DNA of 64,000 nt, from assembly GCA_964559175.1 (NCBI GenBank), contig CAZLGT010000003.1, positions 62,001-126,000 on the forward strand, given 5' to 3'. Both the position numbers and the translations under genes were made by a program. Below are positions 46,255-54,504 of this stretch, piece by piece; the stretch's first letter is position 1; the number at the start of each line of letters is the position of its first letter. Origin of the DNA: Mariniphaga sp964559175 (lineage in GTDB: Bacteria > Bacteroidota > Bacteroidia > Bacteroidales > Prolixibacteraceae). The notes under the pieces are model-generated. The model had not been told where the DNA came from and searched no databases. It saw only the letters and a program-made list of their open reading frames with translations.

Positions 46255-46488
46255 TTATTCTTTTGGTTCAGTTAATATTTCCAATACATAATTGCTTCGC
46301 TCCTGGTCGGTTTCAAAATTGGTTTTCAAAAAGTTGGGAAAGAAAAACACTTTCAAAATGGCAAACATGATAAAAAGTTTGATGAGTATAATGAGCCATA
46401 CCTGCCTTCCCCAGCCGCTCATGTTCCTGAAACCGTTGATATAGAAACGCCAGATTTGTTGAACGATATTTGGTTTTTTGTTCGTCAT
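46255..46488 (-). CDS. DUF4492 membrane protein, cydA partner
   Basis: 77 residues. One strong membrane helix reads WLIILIKLFIMFAILKVFFFP, cited as LIILIKLFIMFAILK, after the conserved FYINGFRNMSGWGRQ motif. DUF4492 proteins are small, Bacteroidota-specific and almost always immediately upstream of cydA. They probably assist assembly of the bd oxidase. It is the first gene of the cyd operon. Confidence 0.88.
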   Translation of the reverse strand: MTNKKPNIVQQIWRFYINGFRNMSGWGRQVWLIILIKLFIMFAILKVFFFPNFLKTNFETDQERSNYVLEILTEPKE

Positions 46489-46656
46489 TGCGGACTAAAA
46501 ATAATCTTTTTTGAGAAATAACTTTTCGGTTTCAATTAAATTGTTTGGACAAGTTTTTCACATAGAATGATTTTATGTGTTTATGTGCGCATCTATAAAT
46601 AATGAGGAGAAAGAAAGAACAGGTAAAAGAGTTTTATGCTTTGAATAGTAGTTCTG

Positions 46657-46956
46657 TTAGTTTTTTTTCTTCAGTTGATCGTGAATTTTTTTATTGTAAG
46701 CCTGACCCCGTGGTACCAGGTATTCAAAAACTACAGTATTATTGTCAACTTCCAGGCGCAAAAAAAAGAATGCCCTTAAATCACCTATCCGTAACCGGTA
46801 CACATTTTTATACCCCACTAATTTTTCGCAATTATTCAGGCTTCCAACGTTTTCAGCTTTTTTTACTTCAAGGATGGTTTTTTTTACCGAATCCAGCATT
46901 TTCCCGGATAATTTTTTAACTGCCTTTACAAACGCTTTGGAATATTCAACTTTCAT
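46657..46956 (-). CDS. Type II toxin, RelE/ParE family
   Basis: 99 residues: MKVEYSKAFVKAVKKLSG, LKKLVGYKNVYRLRIGDLRAFF-type centre, with KNVYRLRIGDLRAF and VVFEYLVPRGQAY, matching the RelE/ParE fold (beta-hairpin R-x-R-x-G-D-x-R). Basic residues for RNA or gyrase binding are kept, so it may be active. Its ATG overlaps the antitoxin stop in an ATGA, so I took 46956 rather than the more distal 46968. The antitoxin is just upstream, the normal order. Confidence 0.82.
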   Translation of the reverse strand: MKVEYSKAFVKAVKKLSGKMLDSVKKTILEVKKAENVGSLNNCEKLVGYKNVYRLRIGDLRAFFFLRLEVDNNTVVFEYLVPRGQAYNKKIHDQLKKKN

Positions 46957-47195
46957 AATCCAAGCCAATTTTCAAATTCTTCCTTTTCCAGGTTGTTAAT
47001 AGTATCTTTTCCTTCGGGGTAATTTTTTAACAGGTAAGAATAGAGTTGCGAGTCCTGGATGTTTTCGGCCAGTTCGTCAAGCGATTTTTCAATCAGAGCT
47101 TTTAAGTTTGTTCCTTCTTCAGCAGCTTTAACCGATAAAATTTTAAAAGTATCTGCATTTAAATCAATTATTTTCCGTTTCCTTTCTTTTTCCAT
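46953..47195 (-). CDS. Type II antitoxin
   Basis: 80 residues. It begins with a basic MEKERKRKIIDLNADTFK, which looks like a ribbon-helix-helix start (strand DLNADTFKIL), and continues in a helix ending SLDELAENIQ. The C-terminal acidic part (KDTINNLEKEEFENWL) would wrap the toxin. It overlaps the toxin start by 4 bases. A standard autoregulated module is expected; the AT-rich 290 bases upstream probably hold its promoter. Confidence 0.78.
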   Translation of the reverse strand: MEKERKRKIIDLNADTFKILSVKAAEEGTNLKALIEKSLDELAENIQDSQLYSYLLKNYPEGKDTINNLEKEEFENWLGL

Positions 47196-47484
47196 TTTTA
47201 TTTGTTTTTTTGCAAATATATATTAAATATATGATATATGCCATATTCTTAATGTATTGATTTTTCTTAACAGATTTTGAAATTGAACATTTTAAGCAAC
47301 CGCACTCATAAAAGGGAATTATTCATTTTGTGTTAAAGTTTTTCAATAGTTTATAACCAAATTTTTTGTTCTATTTAACTCATTGATCCAATGCTGCAAA
47401 ATTAATCTCCCAAAAAATTTTATATTAATCATTTGTTCTTTAATTTTAACGCATAATTTTAAACAAAAGTTTATTCAAATTAAA

Positions 47485-48855
47485 ATGGAAAATACGAATT
47501 TAAAAACAGATGTATTGGTGATTGGCAGTAGCGCTGCCGGTTTGGTGGGAGCTTTGACAGGAAAAAGGGTTCACCCGTCAAAAAAGTTTACAGTGGTAAC
47601 CCGTTTTCCTAAAACGTTAATTCCCTGTGGAATTCCATACATTTTCGGCTCGGTCGGAAGTTCGGACAACGATATTCTGCCAGCCGGTAAAATGTTTGAA
47701 GCCAACGATATTGAGATGCTGGTAGATGAGGCAGAATCCATTCGGTTAAATGAAAAAACTGTACGGTTTCAGTCTGGAAAAGTGATTGAGTACGAAAAAC
47801 TGGTGATTGGAACCGGTTCGCTACCCATTCAACCCAAATGGTTGAAAGGCGCCGACCTTGAAAATGTTTTTACCGTGCCCAAAAACAAGGTTTACCTCGA
47901 TGAAATGCACGAGAAACTGAAAACTTTCAACAAAATTGCAGTCATTGGTGCCGGGTTTATTGGTATCGAAATTTCGGATGAACTGAAAAAAGCCGGAAAA
48001 GAAGTAACGCTTGTTGAAAAATTGCCGCGCATTTTAGGCCTGGCTTTCGATGGCGATATTTCTGAAAGGGCTGAGAAGTTGCTGATAGACAGAGGTGTAA
48101 GAATTATGACAGGAACCACGGTTTCCGAAATTGCAGGAAACGGGAAAGTAGATAGCGTTAAGTTTGAAAATGGCCAAAAACTGAATACCGAAGCTGTAAT
48201 TCTTGCCATGGGGTACGAACCCAATTCAAAACTGGCTGCCGAAGCAGGGTTGCCCGTTAGCGACCGCGGTTTTGTAAAAGTGGACGATTATATGCGTACA
48301 TCAGATCCCGATGTGTTTGCTGTTGGCGATTGTGCCGAAAAACGCGATTTTATTACCCGCAAGCCTTCGCCGGTGATGCTGGCCTCGACGGCCTGCGCAG
48401 AAGCGCGGATTGCCGGGATGAACCTGTATAAGCTATCGGCCATCAAGACCTTTATCGGGACCATTTCAATTTTCTCCACCGCCATCGGAACAACCGGCTT
48501 TGGTGTGGCAGGAATTACTGAAACGCAGGCAGAAGCTGAGAATTTCGAATTTGTTGCCGGAACATTTGAAGGAATCGATCGGCACCCGGGAACCCTTGAA
48601 GATACACACAAACAATTTGTAAAGCTGGTAGTTGGCCGCGAGTCGGGTGTTATTTTGGGAGGCGAGGTGTATGGTGGCCTCTCGGCAGGCGAATTAACCA
48701 ATATCATAGGAATTATCGTGCAAAACCGGATGACACTGAACTCCTTGCTTACTGCGCAGTTTGGTACCCATCCGCTGCTTACGGCTTCTCCGGCAGGTTA
48801 TCCGCTGGTGAAAGCAGCCGAAAATGCGGCTTCCAAAATTATGTTTAGGCAGTAA
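47485..48855 (+). CDS. FAD-dependent pyridine-nucleotide disulfide oxidoreductase, CoA-disulfide reductase/NADH oxidase type
   Basis: 456 residues from the ATG at 47485. FAD site VLVIGSSAAGLVGA, active-site Cys in LIPCGIPYIFG (single Cys, as in CoA-disulfide reductase, Nox and persulfide reductases), VIGTGSLPIQPKW, second Rossmann motif AVIGAGFIGIEIS, and VFAVGDCAEKRD. No rhodanese domain is attached. It would reduce CoA disulfide, oxygen or a per/polysulfide with NAD(P)H. The frame is open to 47383 but the extra 34 residues are not family-like. It faces the PiT/TonB-receptor cluster tail to tail. Confidence 0.88.
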   Translation: MENTNLKTDVLVIGSSAAGLVGALTGKRVHPSKKFTVVTRFPKTLIPCGIPYIFGSVGSSDNDILPAGKMFEANDIEMLVDEAESIRLNEKTVRFQSGKVIEYEKLVIGTGSLPIQPKWLKGADLENVFTVPKNKVYLDEMHEKLKTFNKIAVIGAGFIGIEISDELKKAGKEVTLVEKLPRILGLAFDGDISERAEKLLIDRGVRIMTGTTVSEIAGNGKVDSVKFENGQKLNTEAVILAMGYEPNSKLAAEAGLPVSDRGFVKVDDYMRTSDPDVFAVGDCAEKRDFITRKPSPVMLASTACAEARIAGMNLYKLSAIKTFIGTISIFSTAIGTTGFGVAGITETQAEAENFEFVAGTFEGIDRHPGTLEDTHKQFVKLVVGRESGVILGGEVYGGLSAGELTNIIGIIVQNRMTLNSLLTAQFGTHPLLTASPAGYPLVKAAENAASKIMFRQ

Positions 48856-48915
48856 TGTAACAGTGCCCATATAAGGTACACTGATGTTAACTCTGAATGT
48901 TGCTGGTTTTTAATT

Positions 48916-49956
48916 TCATACAATTTTGAAATAATCTGCCAGAAAAATAAGCAACAGTGAGAGGCAGAAAGCTATGCAGGGAGCAATTAGCCACATAAGG
49001 AAAAACTTTTTCACCTCTGTTTTTCTGAAAATGTTTTTGGGACCGAGTTTGGCTACGCCAATGCCCAGAATGGCAGCTACATTCAATTGAACGAGCGATG
49101 TGGGAATTCCTTTTACAATGGAGGCCAGAAGCAACAGACTGGCTGAAACAATGCCAATAATTACGGCTTCGAATTTGCCAAACAAAACAATTTCTTTTCC
49201 TGTGTTTTGAACTATTTTTTTTCCAAAAAAAGAACTCCCTATGCCAAAGCTGGGAGCAACAATCAGTGTGGAAAGAATCATTAGGATTACAAAATGCTGG
49301 TCGAGTGAAAGATTCAGCTCGTTGGCAGTCATTGAGGCAATTGGGCCTGCAGCGTTGGCTACATTATTTGCTCCAATAGAAAATGCCACATACAGGGCCG
49401 TAATTAGAATGATTCCGTCCCACACCGGTTTGAGGTTAATGTTTTTAGCCCTCGATATCGTCAATCCCCTGCGTCGCATGGGCCGATAAATATATTTTCC
49501 GAGGAAATAGCTGATAGCGTATGAAATAACCGGCAGAATAAACCAGGTGGGAATTATTTCAGTAAGAAGTTTCGTAGAGTTGAATTCATGAAAATACAAC
49601 GCCGGAGCAACAATAGCAAAAACGGTACTTTGACTGGTAGATTGGGGCACACCGGCAAGGTTGGCAATTAGCAAGGAAACAGCCACAGAAAAAAGGATGA
49701 TGGAAACAATTGAAAAGGTCATCATTTCTGGCGCCAGCAATCCCTGCCCAATAGTTGTTGCCGTATTTTTTCCTGCAATAATGGCACCCAGGAAAACCAT
49801 AATTCCGAAAAGTCCCGGAATTAAACTGTGACGAACCACATTGGCTCCGTAAGCAGCAGAAAATGAAGGGCCGGTTCCGCTGCCCCCCATGGTAATGGCA
49901 AGAAACATGGCAATAATGAAGGGAATAAGAAGTTGGCTGAATAATGGTGAAATCAT
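48916..49956 (-). CDS. PiT-family anion transporter, CysP-like
   Basis: 346 residues with about ten helices in two inverted halves. The second-half motif is FSIGANNVANAAGPIAS, as in PiT transporters. The first half reads AITMGGSGTGPSFSAAYG instead of the usual GANDVANA, which resembles the B. subtilis sulfate permease CysP group, in which the first motif is also altered. So the substrate could be sulfate or another oxyanion rather than phosphate. It starts 5 bases after the TonB receptor, so they form one unit. Confidence 0.8.
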   Translation of the reverse strand: MISPLFSQLLIPFIIAMFLAITMGGSGTGPSFSAAYGANVVRHSLIPGLFGIMVFLGAIIAGKNTATTIGQGLLAPEMMTFSIVSIILFSVAVSLLIANLAGVPQSTSQSTVFAIVAPALYFHEFNSTKLLTEIIPTWFILPVISYAISYFLGKYIYRPMRRRGLTISRAKNINLKPVWDGIILITALYVAFSIGANNVANAAGPIASMTANELNLSLDQHFVILMILSTLIVAPSFGIGSSFFGKKIVQNTGKEIVLFGKFEAVIIGIVSASLLLLASIVKGIPTSLVQLNVAAILGIGVAKLGPKNIFRKTEVKKFFLMWLIAPCIAFCLSLLLIFLADYFKIV

Positions 49957-49961
49957 AATTT

Positions 49962-52517
49962 TTAATCGAATTGAAAGGTTTTTCGAAGTGTAAAACCAGT
50001 AGTTAAGGGATCCCCCAGCACTCCGGCAAAATGACCTGTATTTCCTCCTGCCGGCATCAGCTGTTCAAAATAGTCTGTATCCAACAGATTGCGTGCCCAA
50101 ACAAACAGCGACAATCCGGTAAAATTCTTTATTCCAAACTGAGCGTTCAATAACGCATACGAGTCGATAACAAGATATTCTGACGGGGATGAACCGGACG
50201 AGAATTTTGATCGGTAAAACAAATCGGTGTAAAAGAAATAGGTTACTGGTTGTGAGAAGAAATTTCCAGCTTTTGAAAATTCGAAACCTCCACTAAACGC
50301 CCATTTTGAAATGCCGGGCAATTGTTTGCCCGAAATATCTTTGAATGATGGCCCTCCGGTTTCTTCGAGCGGTGGTGGTGCATTTTTAAACGAAACATAT
50401 TTACCGTCGGTATAAGCCAATGCAGCGTTCAATGAAAGCATTTCGGCAATTCTGAATTTTCCGTCAAGTTCAGCACCTTTAACACGAACTTTTTCAGCAT
50501 TGGCCAAATACCCCCTGGTAACAGAAAGATCGGCGGCCTGAACCTGTGTCTGGTAGTTTTTAATTGTTGTATTAAAAACGGTAACATTGAAAAATGAAGC
50601 AGTAGCCGGGGTGGATTTTATCCCCAATTCATAATGAACAACCTCTTCGGGTTTAATCACTGCAAGCCCGGTCATTGGTTTTCCGTTTTCGCGGGGCAAC
50701 CCACCCAGGTTGAGGCCGACCGGTTTAAAACTGGTAGCAACTGTGGCAAAAGAATTCAGTTTTTTGGTTGGTCTGTAATTTATTGTAAGTTGACCCGAAA
50801 TATTGGTTTTATCAATATTGGCATCGAAAGCCTGGTCGCTGTAAACTGAATTTTTGAGCGCGATTAAAGCCGGGTCGCTGGTTTGGAGGCCTCCGTATGT
50901 TTCCCTTCTGAAATCCACTTTTTTGAGGTCATAGTTTATTCGCATTCCCGGCAACACATGCAGCCGGCTGGAAATGGCCCAGTCAATCTGCCCGAATATA
51001 GCTCCGCTAAAGGTTGTAAGTTTTGGATAGGTTTTCAGTCCGTAGCCATCGAGTAACCCGGGTGTTTGCCAGAGCGGACTGGCTGAGTTCTGAGAAAACC
51101 GCCATTGATCCCGGCCCGATTCCTGGGTGTGGGCACCGTCAGGATTGAGTTTCTGAAAGATGGCAAAAAGGCCGGTCACGCCGCTTATTTTCGGTGAAAT
51201 TTCTCCGGCATACCGGATTTCCTGAGAAAATTGCTGGTGTTTTGAAGGGGCCTGAGACATGGTGAGAGCCTGTAGTCCGGTAAAATCCCTGTCGTTCGAC
51301 GGGCCCCAGTTCCAGTACCTCCAGGCAGATGTTGAAGTAATGGTACCTTCTCCCGGTTTAACGTCGATGTTAATTGATGCTCCTCCGAAATCCTGGTCTG
51401 ATCTCCAGGGTGTATCATGGTCGATTAACCGGTCGAACGGATTACGCGACGGCAGTTCATAATTCAGGTCGGCAATAATTTCCTCAAACTGGCGATATTC
51501 AGGGCGCAATGTGGGAGCCACGCCGACAAAAACCATGGCATAACCATTGGGGCGTTGCCTGGATACATCGGCTGCCAATACAATTTCGGTTATTTGCGAA
51601 GGCTTTATAAGCAACTGCCCTCTTGCTCCCAGGTTGTTTAAATCGTTTACATGTTCCTGGCGCGCTGTATTGTAAATTGTCCCGTCGCGCTGTGTGCCCG
51701 AAAACGATAATCTCCCTGCAACTGCTTTGCCCAGAGGACCGGTTAGAGATGCTTTTGCCTGAATAAAACCGTAATTTCCATAGCTCACTTCAAACTTCCC
51801 CATCGGTGCAAATTCCGGTTTTCGGGAAGTGATGTTAAATGCGCCGGCAGTGGTGTTTTTTCCGTAAAGTGTTCCCTGCGGTCCGCGGAGTACTTCGATC
51901 CGGTCAATGTCAATAAAATCGAGTGTAGTTGCAGCCGGACGGGCATAATACACTCCATCCACATAAAACCCGACACCGGGGTCAATTCCGTCGTTTGTGA
52001 GTCCGAAAGTTGAGCCCAATCCCCTGATATTTAGTGTTGTGTTTCGTGGATTGGAGGAATAAAGCTGTATGGAAGGAATGAGTTCTTTTACCCGGTTTAC
52101 ATTGAATGCATGAGCAGCTTCTGCTTTTGACCCCAGAACTACTGACATGGGGACTGGAATTTCCGAAAGTGATTCGGAGCGGCGACGGGCAGTAACAATA
52201 ATTTCGGCAACCGTATTGTCTGATAAAAGGGTAATTTTTATAGGTGCTTCCGGCTCCCCGGCTACTTTTATTTCGCGTGAAATCATTCCAACCGACCGGA
52301 TTTCAAGAAAAACAGGAAAATTCATGTCGGTTTCAAGAAGAAAACAGCCTTCCAAATCCGTAACCGTATAAATTTGTGTCCCCTTTATCCGAACAGTAGC
52401 CGAAACAACTGAAAAACCATCAGTGTCTTTTACAATTCCTTCAATCCGGTTGGTTGAGAATGTCCGATAAGTAAAGCTGAACAAAAGAGCAATACAGAAC
52501 AGAAGTTTTGTCTTCAT
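49962..52517 (-). CDS. TonB-dependent receptor with N-terminal carboxypeptidase-regulatory-like domain
   Basis: 851 residues. Signal peptide (LLFCIALLFSFTYRTFS), then a CarboxypepD-like domain (RIEGIVKDTDGFSVVSATV), then the TonB box IIVTARRR, plug with IRGLGSTFGLTNDGIDPGVGFYVDG (cited by IRGLGSTFG and DPGVGFYVDGVYYARP), RIEVLRGPQGTLYGKNTTAG, and a 22-strand barrel. This is the FepA/FyuA-like group, not SusC: there is no SusD. Ligand unknown. Paired with a PiT/CysP transporter it may import an organo-anion or sulfur compound. Confidence 0.93.
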   Translation of the reverse strand: MKTKLLFCIALLFSFTYRTFSTNRIEGIVKDTDGFSVVSATVRIKGTQIYTVTDLEGCFLLETDMNFPVFLEIRSVGMISREIKVAGEPEAPIKITLLSDNTVAEIIVTARRRSESLSEIPVPMSVVLGSKAEAAHAFNVNRVKELIPSIQLYSSNPRNTTLNIRGLGSTFGLTNDGIDPGVGFYVDGVYYARPAATTLDFIDIDRIEVLRGPQGTLYGKNTTAGAFNITSRKPEFAPMGKFEVSYGNYGFIQAKASLTGPLGKAVAGRLSFSGTQRDGTIYNTARQEHVNDLNNLGARGQLLIKPSQITEIVLAADVSRQRPNGYAMVFVGVAPTLRPEYRQFEEIIADLNYELPSRNPFDRLIDHDTPWRSDQDFGGASINIDVKPGEGTITSTSAWRYWNWGPSNDRDFTGLQALTMSQAPSKHQQFSQEIRYAGEISPKISGVTGLFAIFQKLNPDGAHTQESGRDQWRFSQNSASPLWQTPGLLDGYGLKTYPKLTTFSGAIFGQIDWAISSRLHVLPGMRINYDLKKVDFRRETYGGLQTSDPALIALKNSVYSDQAFDANIDKTNISGQLTINYRPTKKLNSFATVATSFKPVGLNLGGLPRENGKPMTGLAVIKPEEVVHYELGIKSTPATASFFNVTVFNTTIKNYQTQVQAADLSVTRGYLANAEKVRVKGAELDGKFRIAEMLSLNAALAYTDGKYVSFKNAPPPLEETGGPSFKDISGKQLPGISKWAFSGGFEFSKAGNFFSQPVTYFFYTDLFYRSKFSSGSSPSEYLVIDSYALLNAQFGIKNFTGLSLFVWARNLLDTDYFEQLMPAGGNTGHFAGVLGDPLTTGFTLRKTFQFD

Positions 52518-52649
52518 TTTACAATTGACCTAAAAATATTCTTAATCCATCGAGCTAAACGAAGGACAAAAGTATTTTGAAGAAACAAAGTGAACAACAG
52601 CTAAAAAACGTAGTTTGGGCAATACGCATAAAAACGTATTGCAGGGAAA

Positions 52650-53288
52650 TTAAAGGGTGAGGTAACCATTTTTGATGGCATAAACCACAAGGTTGGCAGT
52701 GTTTCCCGAATGGGTTTTCAATAACAGATTTTCCCGGTGTTTGTCGATGGTTCGTTTACTTACCCTGAGTCGGTCGGCTATTTCGTTGTTGGTGAGTCCT
52801 TTGCAAATAAAATTCAATACCTCGGTTTCGCGTGCAGTTAATTCTTCCTGATTGGCAGCATTACTTTTCGGAGGATTTTTTAGAATGTCATTCAGTATTT
52901 CAATTGAAATGTAGCTTTTGTCGTTATAAACATCAACAATGGCTTTTTCTACTTCCTGAAAATTTGAATTCTTCAGCAGAAATCCGCATGCACCTGCTTC
53001 AACCATACTCAGGTAATAATTTTTATCGGAATACATCGACAGCGCAATGATTTTAATTCCGGGTTGAATATCAACCGCTTTTTTGGCTGCTTCAATCCCG
53101 TTCATCACCGGCATTTCTATGTCGAGCAGGGCAATGTCAACCGTGTTACTGCTTAAGTTATCAATAAACTGCTGCCCGTTTTCTGCCTCATAAACGGCAC
53201 CGATGTAGTTAAGGTTTGAAAGGAGTAATTTTAAACCCTGCCTGAAAAGCTGGTGGTCATCTACAATATATACGGATATTTTTTTCAT
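52650..53288 (-). CDS. NarL/LuxR-family response regulator
   Basis: 212 residues. The receiver has acidic DDHQLFRQGL near the start, the phospho-acceptor Asp in DIALLDIEMPVMNG, the Ser/Thr in IIALSMYSDK, and the Lys in FLLKNSN. The C-terminal HTH reads LTARETEVLNFICKGLTNNEIADRLRVS, cited by ARETEVLNFICKG and NNEIADRLRVSKRTIDKH. Its ATG overlaps the kinase stop by 4 bases. It probably regulates the TonB receptor 132 bases downstream. Confidence 0.94.
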   Translation of the reverse strand: MKKISVYIVDDHQLFRQGLKLLLSNLNYIGAVYEAENGQQFIDNLSSNTVDIALLDIEMPVMNGIEAAKKAVDIQPGIKIIALSMYSDKNYYLSMVEAGACGFLLKNSNFQEVEKAIVDVYNDKSYISIEILNDILKNPPKSNAANQEELTARETEVLNFICKGLTNNEIADRLRVSKRTIDKHRENLLLKTHSGNTANLVVYAIKNGYLTL

Positions 53289-54235
53289 TTTAAAGGAAAA
53301 AAGAATTCAATTGAAAAGCCTTTGTTTTTTAATGTGGGCAGATGATATGTCCCGTTAAGCGATTTGGTGCGGGAAACGATGTTGTTAAATCCCATTCCCT
53401 GTGTTTTGCCGTTTTCTTCAGATACAGGTTCGTTAATGCCGGTGCCGTCATCTTCATAGTGAACAATGAATAATTTTCCTGCCGTTTTCATTTTCAGGTA
53501 AACAGAATTGGGACTGGCATGTTTCAAACTGTTGTTCATCAGCTCTGAAACAATGCGATAACTGCTGATTTTCAATTCATCTGTTAAAAGGCCTTCCTCT
53601 ATTTCCAAATTCAGCTGAACTTCTGTTTCAGTAGAAGAAAAGAGCTTTTCTGAAAAATCTTCTATTGCGGTTTTCAACCCGAAATTAATTAAGATATGAG
53701 GGCTCAGGTTATTGGAAATTTCTTTTAAGGCAATAATCGAATCGTCGGTTGCACGGTATGCATTTTCAATAATTTTCTGGTTTAAAGGATTGAGAGGGTC
53801 TGGTTTAATTGCGGTTAGCGACATTTTGATGGAAGACAATACCGGCGCAAGCCCGTCGTGTAATTCGCGGGCAATAATTTGTCGTGCTTTATCCTCCGCA
53901 TTAATCACTGCAGAAAGAATTTTTTGTTCATTTTCCTTTCTGATTTGATCAATCTGATTTTGAAGATTAAAAATTTCGCGGATAAATATAACTCCAATCA
54001 GCATTAAAACTGAAATAAATACTGCTATCCAGGCGTTTATCTCATCCTGCGGAAATAGTTTCGTTTCCCAGAATAATGCCGAAAAATCGAATAGCCTTCT
54101 GATGGCCATCAGCACAAATGCCATTGAAATCAGAATCCACGAAACATTATACCGGGTGCGTTTGATAAGGCTAATGGCATAAATAGTAGCAGCCAGTTGG
54201 ATTAACATCGAAAAAAGTAAGGCATATTTTAACAT
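53285..54235 (-). CDS. HisKA_3-type sensor histidine kinase
   Basis: 316 residues. Three membrane helices lie at about residues 3-22, 30-48 and 70-90, with no large sensor domain, so it probably reads membrane or small-ligand signals. The phospho-His box is ARELHDGLAPVLSSI. The N box is SELMNNSLKHA, and the G boxes are DDGTGI and TQGMGFNNI. It forms a DesK/NarX-like system with the overlapping response regulator gene. Confidence 0.92.
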   Translation of the reverse strand: MLKYALLFSMLIQLAATIYAISLIKRTRYNVSWILISMAFVLMAIRRLFDFSALFWETKLFPQDEINAWIAVFISVLMLIGVIFIREIFNLQNQIDQIRKENEQKILSAVINAEDKARQIIARELHDGLAPVLSSIKMSLTAIKPDPLNPLNQKIIENAYRATDDSIIALKEISNNLSPHILINFGLKTAIEDFSEKLFSSTETEVQLNLEIEEGLLTDELKISSYRIVSELMNNSLKHASPNSVYLKMKTAGKLFIVHYEDDGTGINEPVSEENGKTQGMGFNNIVSRTKSLNGTYHLPTLKNKGFSIEFFFPLK

Positions 54236-54304
54236 GACCTTTGTTTTAAATCTTCAGTTTTACCTGAGCAGTTATCAAAAAAAAAAATTGCCGGTTCAGT
54301 TCCT

Positions 54305-54493
54305 TCAGGGTATTCTCACCCAAATTCGTTCATGCAAATAATAGATACCCGTTTGAATAGTCTGAAAAACGAAGGTAATAAAGAGGGATTGATTTGCATT
54401 TTTTGTGAACAAGTATGTTATAACCAACATCGATATAACGCATATTATGCGGTAGGAGATGGTTTTTAACAGACTTCTTTTTTTCGATTCCAT
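54305..54493 (-). CDS. DUF2061 membrane protein
   Basis: 62 residues with two helices, ICVISMLVITYLF and LFITFVFQTIQTGIYYL, and the conserved ending YYLHERIW, all matching DUF2061. Its SLLKTISYRI opening is also typical. Relatives are often near sulfate assimilation genes (cys operons), which is suggestive beside the CysP-like transporter, but it is on the far side of the kinase gene. It starts 11 bases after the GH92 stop. Confidence 0.8.
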   Translation of the reverse strand: MESKKRSLLKTISYRIICVISMLVITYLFTKNANQSLFITFVFQTIQTGIYYLHERIWVRIP

Positions 54494-54504
54494 AATTTTT
54501 CAAT

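Noticed and set aside
46602..46919. Plus-strand 105-residue frame across the toxin gene
   Set aside because: It is antisense to a RelE/ParE-like toxin with a coupled antitoxin; no resemblance to a protein family.
48856..48915. Hairpin between the flavoprotein and transporter genes
   Set aside because: The only arms (CAGTG/CACTG) are five bases with a long loop, too weak to call a terminator.
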